Source of the DNA: UBA5066 sp048500275
GTDB lineage: Bacteria; Acidobacteriota; Thermoanaerobaculia; UBA5066
NCBI GenBank assembly: GCA_048500275.1
Contig: JASNYI010000002.1
Coordinates: 1,054,001-1,118,000 of the forward strand
DNA: 64,000 bases
Direction: 5' to 3'
Made by a program: the position numbers and the translations under genes. Every line of letters starts with the position of its first letter. The stretch's first letter is position 1. The notes beneath the pieces were generated by a model, which was not told the origin of the DNA, made no database searches, and was given only the letters and a program-made list of their open reading frames with translations. Positions 62,101 through 64,000 of the stretch are shown here, piece by piece.

Positions 62101-63392
62101 CGGCCCCGGTCCGGCTGGGCCTCCTCGGCTACGGGACGGTCGGCAAGGCTCTCGTCCGCCTCCTCGCCTCGGAGGGGCCGAGGCTCCGCGAGCGGCTCGG
62201 CGTGGACCTGCGGCTCGTCGCCGTCGCCAGCCGGGACCTCTCCCGGCGGGCGCCGGAGGGGCTCGAGACCGGGACCCGGCGCGGCGACGACCTCCTGGCG
62301 GTCGCGACCGCGCCCGACGTCGACGTCGTCGTCGAGCTCGTCGGCGGCCTCGAGCCGGCGGGCCCCCTCGTCGCCGCGGCCCTGGGCGCCGGGAAGAGCG
62401 TCGTCACCGCGAACAAGCTCCTCCTCGCGAGCCGGGGCACCGAGCTGGCGGGCCTCGCCCGCGAAGCCGGGGTCGCGCTCGCGTTCGAGGCGGCCGTCGC
62501 CGGCGGCATTCCCATCCTCCGCGCGCTCAGGGAGAGCTTCGCCGGGGACACGATCGAGGCCGTCTCCGGGATCCTCAACGGCACGTCGAACTTCGTCCTG
62601 ACCTCGATGAACCGAACCGGGCGCGCCTACGCGGAGGTCCTGTCCGAGGCCCGGGAGCTCGGCTACGCCGAGGCGGACCCTACCGCGGACGTGGAAGGGG
62701 CCGACGCCGCGTGCAAGCTCGCGCTCCTCGCGCGAATGTCGTTCGGGCAGGAGGTACCTCTGGCGGGCGTGACGACCCGGGGGATCACGCGCCTGACGCC
62801 CGTGGACCTCGAGTACGCCCGCCTCCTCGGGCGGACCCCTCGCCAGCTCGGCATCGCCCGCCGTCTCGCCGACGGCCGGCTCCTCCTCTCGGTCAGGACC
62901 CACCTCGTCTCGAACGACTCGTTCCTCGCCCGCGTCGACGGGCCGTTCAACGCCGTCCAGGTTTCGACGGCGCACGGGGGCGACTTCGTCTTCACCGGCC
63001 GCGGCGCCGGGGGCGACCCGACCGCAACCGCCGTCCTCGCGGACCTCGTCGAGATCGCCCGGAGCGGCGCGCGGCCCGCGGTCCCTCCCTTCGGGACCCG
63101 CGAGCTCTGCCCGTTCGCGGCCGCCGGCCCCGCTGATTCCGTCGCGCCGTGGTACCTGCGAGTCGTCGTCGCGGACCGCCCCGGGATCCTCGCCGCGCTC
63201 GCGGGCGTCCTCGCCCGGCACGGCATCAACGTCGATGCCGTCTTCCAGGCCCCTTTCACCGACAAGACCGCGCTCCCCTTCGTCGTCACCCTCGAGCCCG
63301 TCGACGAGGAACGTCTCGAGCGGGCCCTCGTCGAGCTCGCGGCGCTTCCCTTCCACGTCGAGGCCCCGCTCTCACTCCCGATGACCCCCTGA
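62097..63392 (+). CDS. hom: Homoserine dehydrogenase
   Basis: This NAD(P)-dependent enzyme reduces aspartate semialdehyde to homoserine for Thr, Met and Ile synthesis. The 431-aa protein has the nucleotide-binding GLLGYGTVGKALVRLLASEG, VVELVGGLEPAGPLVAAAL, VTANKLLLASRG near residue 102, and GILNGTSNFVLTSM near 158. AREL-GYAEADPTADVEG is conserved, and a C-terminal ACT domain (about 350-431) is likely to sense threonine. It is coupled to the tyrosine-catabolic genes by GTGA, an unusual pairing. Confidence 0.95.
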   Translation: MTAPVRLGLLGYGTVGKALVRLLASEGPRLRERLGVDLRLVAVASRDLSRRAPEGLETGTRRGDDLLAVATAPDVDVVVELVGGLEPAGPLVAAALGAGKSVVTANKLLLASRGTELAGLAREAGVALAFEAAVAGGIPILRALRESFAGDTIEAVSGILNGTSNFVLTSMNRTGRAYAEVLSEARELGYAEADPTADVEGADAACKLALLARMSFGQEVPLAGVTTRGITRLTPVDLEYARLLGRTPRQLGIARRLADGRLLLSVRTHLVSNDSFLARVDGPFNAVQVSTAHGGDFVFTGRGAGGDPTATAVLADLVEIARSGARPAVPPFGTRELCPFAAAGPADSVAPWYLRVVVADRPGILAALAGVLARHGINVDAVFQAPFTDKTALPFVVTLEPVDEERLERALVELAALPFHVEAPLSLPMTP

Positions 63393-63416
63393 GGCCGCGG
63401 GCTCCGCCCTCCCCGC

Positions 63417-63422
63417 TATCAT
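63417..63422 (+). promoter_or_regulatory. -10 hexamer of the asparaginase-like gene
   Basis: TATCAT lies 17 nt before the ATG at 63440. A start 6-7 nt downstream would fall at or within the GGAGG ribosome site (63428-63432), so the leader would be only about 11 nt. Confidence 0.4.
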
Positions 63423-63439
63423 CGGCCGGAGGTCCAGAG

Positions 63440-63928
63440 ATGGCGATCCGTCTCCTCATCACCGGCGGCACTTTCGACAAGGACTACGACGAGCTCTCCG
63501 GGAAGCTCTACTTCCACGACACGCACGTCCACGAGATGCTCAGGCTCGGACGGTGCCGCCTGGAGACGCGCGTCCGGACGGTCATGATGGTCGACAGCCT
63601 CGAGATGTCCGACTCCGACCGCGAGATCGTCAAGGAGGTCTGCCGCAAGTCCGAGGAGGACCAGATCGTCGTCACCCACGGCACCGACACGATGCCCGAG
63701 ACGGCGCGGGTCCTCGGGGAGGCCGCGCTTCCGAAGACGATCGTCCTGACGGGCGCCATGATCCCCTACGCCTTCGGCAGCTCCGACGGACTCTTCAACC
63801 TCGGCAGCGCCCTCTCCTTCGTCCAGGTCCTGCCGCACGGCGTCTACGTGGCGATGAACGGGCGGTTCTTCCGCTGGGACGACGTGAGGAAGAACAAGGG
63901 GCTCGGGGTCTTCGAGACCCTTTCGTGA
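63440..63928 (+). CDS. Single-domain asparaginase-like protein
   Basis: This 162-aa protein matches only the N-terminal domain of type I/II asparaginases. It has the first active-site motif ITGGTFDKDYDELSG near residue 7 and the second, VVTHGTDTMPETARVL, near 77. LTGAMIPYAFGSSDGLFNLG is near 104. The C-terminal domain is absent, as in small asparaginase-domain proteins of other bacteria. The substrate is uncertain. The ATG has a GGAGG site 7 nt upstream. The stop overlaps the TauE-like start. Confidence 0.85.
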   Translation: MAIRLLITGGTFDKDYDELSGKLYFHDTHVHEMLRLGRCRLETRVRTVMMVDSLEMSDSDREIVKEVCRKSEEDQIVVTHGTDTMPETARVLGEAALPKTIVLTGAMIPYAFGSSDGLFNLGSALSFVQVLPHGVYVAMNGRFFRWDDVRKNKGLGVFETLS

Positions 63929-64000
63929 CGGCGCTCGCCCTCGTCCTCGCCGTCGTCATCGGGCTCTCCCTCGGCCTCCTCGGCGGCGGAGGCTCCATCC
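63925..64000 (+). CDS. TauE/SafE-family permease, N-terminal fragment
   Basis: The reading frame is open to the end of the window. The visible 25 residues (TALALVLAVVIGLSLGLLGG, then GGSI) match the first helix and GLLGGGGS motif of TauE/SafE sulfite or organic-anion exporters. The GTG start overlaps the asparaginase-like stop (GTGA). Only the start is present, so the family call is tentative. Confidence 0.65.
   Translation, partial: MTALALVLAVVIGLSLGLLGGGGSI

Noticed and set aside
1..64000. tRNA, rRNA, CRISPR arrays, insertion sequences and prophage
   Set aside because: I looked for T-loop signatures, spaced direct repeats, transposase or phage genes and saw none.

Overview
This 64 kb window is a very GC-rich, gene-dense, housekeeping stretch of a Gram-negative bacterial chromosome. 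The outer membrane is inferred from LpxB, an MsbA-type flippase and the LptC/A-B-F/G lipopolysaccharide export parts. The gene content and order suggest an Acidobacteriota-like organism: an rpoN cluster combined with HPr kinase and a mannose-type EIIA, a PATAN/J-domain protein, and fused Lpt proteins. That placement is an inference; there is no rRNA gene here. Homogentisate-pathway dioxygenases imply aerobic tyrosine catabolism. I found no tRNA, rRNA, CRISPR array, insertion sequence or prophage.

Layout. 0-9 kb: uvrC, a PATAN/J/TPR protein, a DUF4126 membrane protein, RNase P RNA, a NYN-domain protein, LD-carboxypeptidase, a cNMP/FHA protein, recG and a STAS protein. 9-17.7 kb: a site-2 protease, trpS, scpA-scpB-rluB-hisC-cmk, rpsA and an HU/IHF gene. 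17.7-26 kb: a HIT protein, two small membrane proteins, lpxB, msbA, yicC, gmk, rpoZ, coaBC, a UDG and a hypothetical protein. 26-34 kb: priA, accA, recJ, a fused lptC/lptA and lptB. 34-41 kb: rpoN-hpf-hprK-rapZ-EIIA-HPr-ptsI, then a cupin. 41-48 kb: a secreted coiled-coil protein, miaB, a bifunctional nuclease, parA-parB and a fused lptF-lptG. 48-59.7 kb (minus strand): metK, rsmD, a hypothetical protein, cca, dnaE, an RRM protein, guaA, a membrane protein, a lytic transglycosylase and xerD. 59.7-64 kb: hppD, hmgA, hom, a single-domain asparaginase and the start of a TauE/SafE permease.

The most unusual signal is how expression is organised. At least ten transcription-unit first genes have a TANNNT-type -10 hexamer only 6-9 nt before the start codon and no Shine-Dalgarno sequence, so they should make leaderless mRNAs. 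The RNase P RNA gene calibrates the rule: its TATCCT lies exactly 6 nt before the 5' base of the P1 stem. Most downstream genes then start in 4-nt NTGA overlaps with the previous stop codon, including two likely CTG starts. Canonical -35/-10 promoters with real leaders are few (rpsA, metK, the site-2 protease, the RRM gene), and several of those leaders contain suggestive hairpins.
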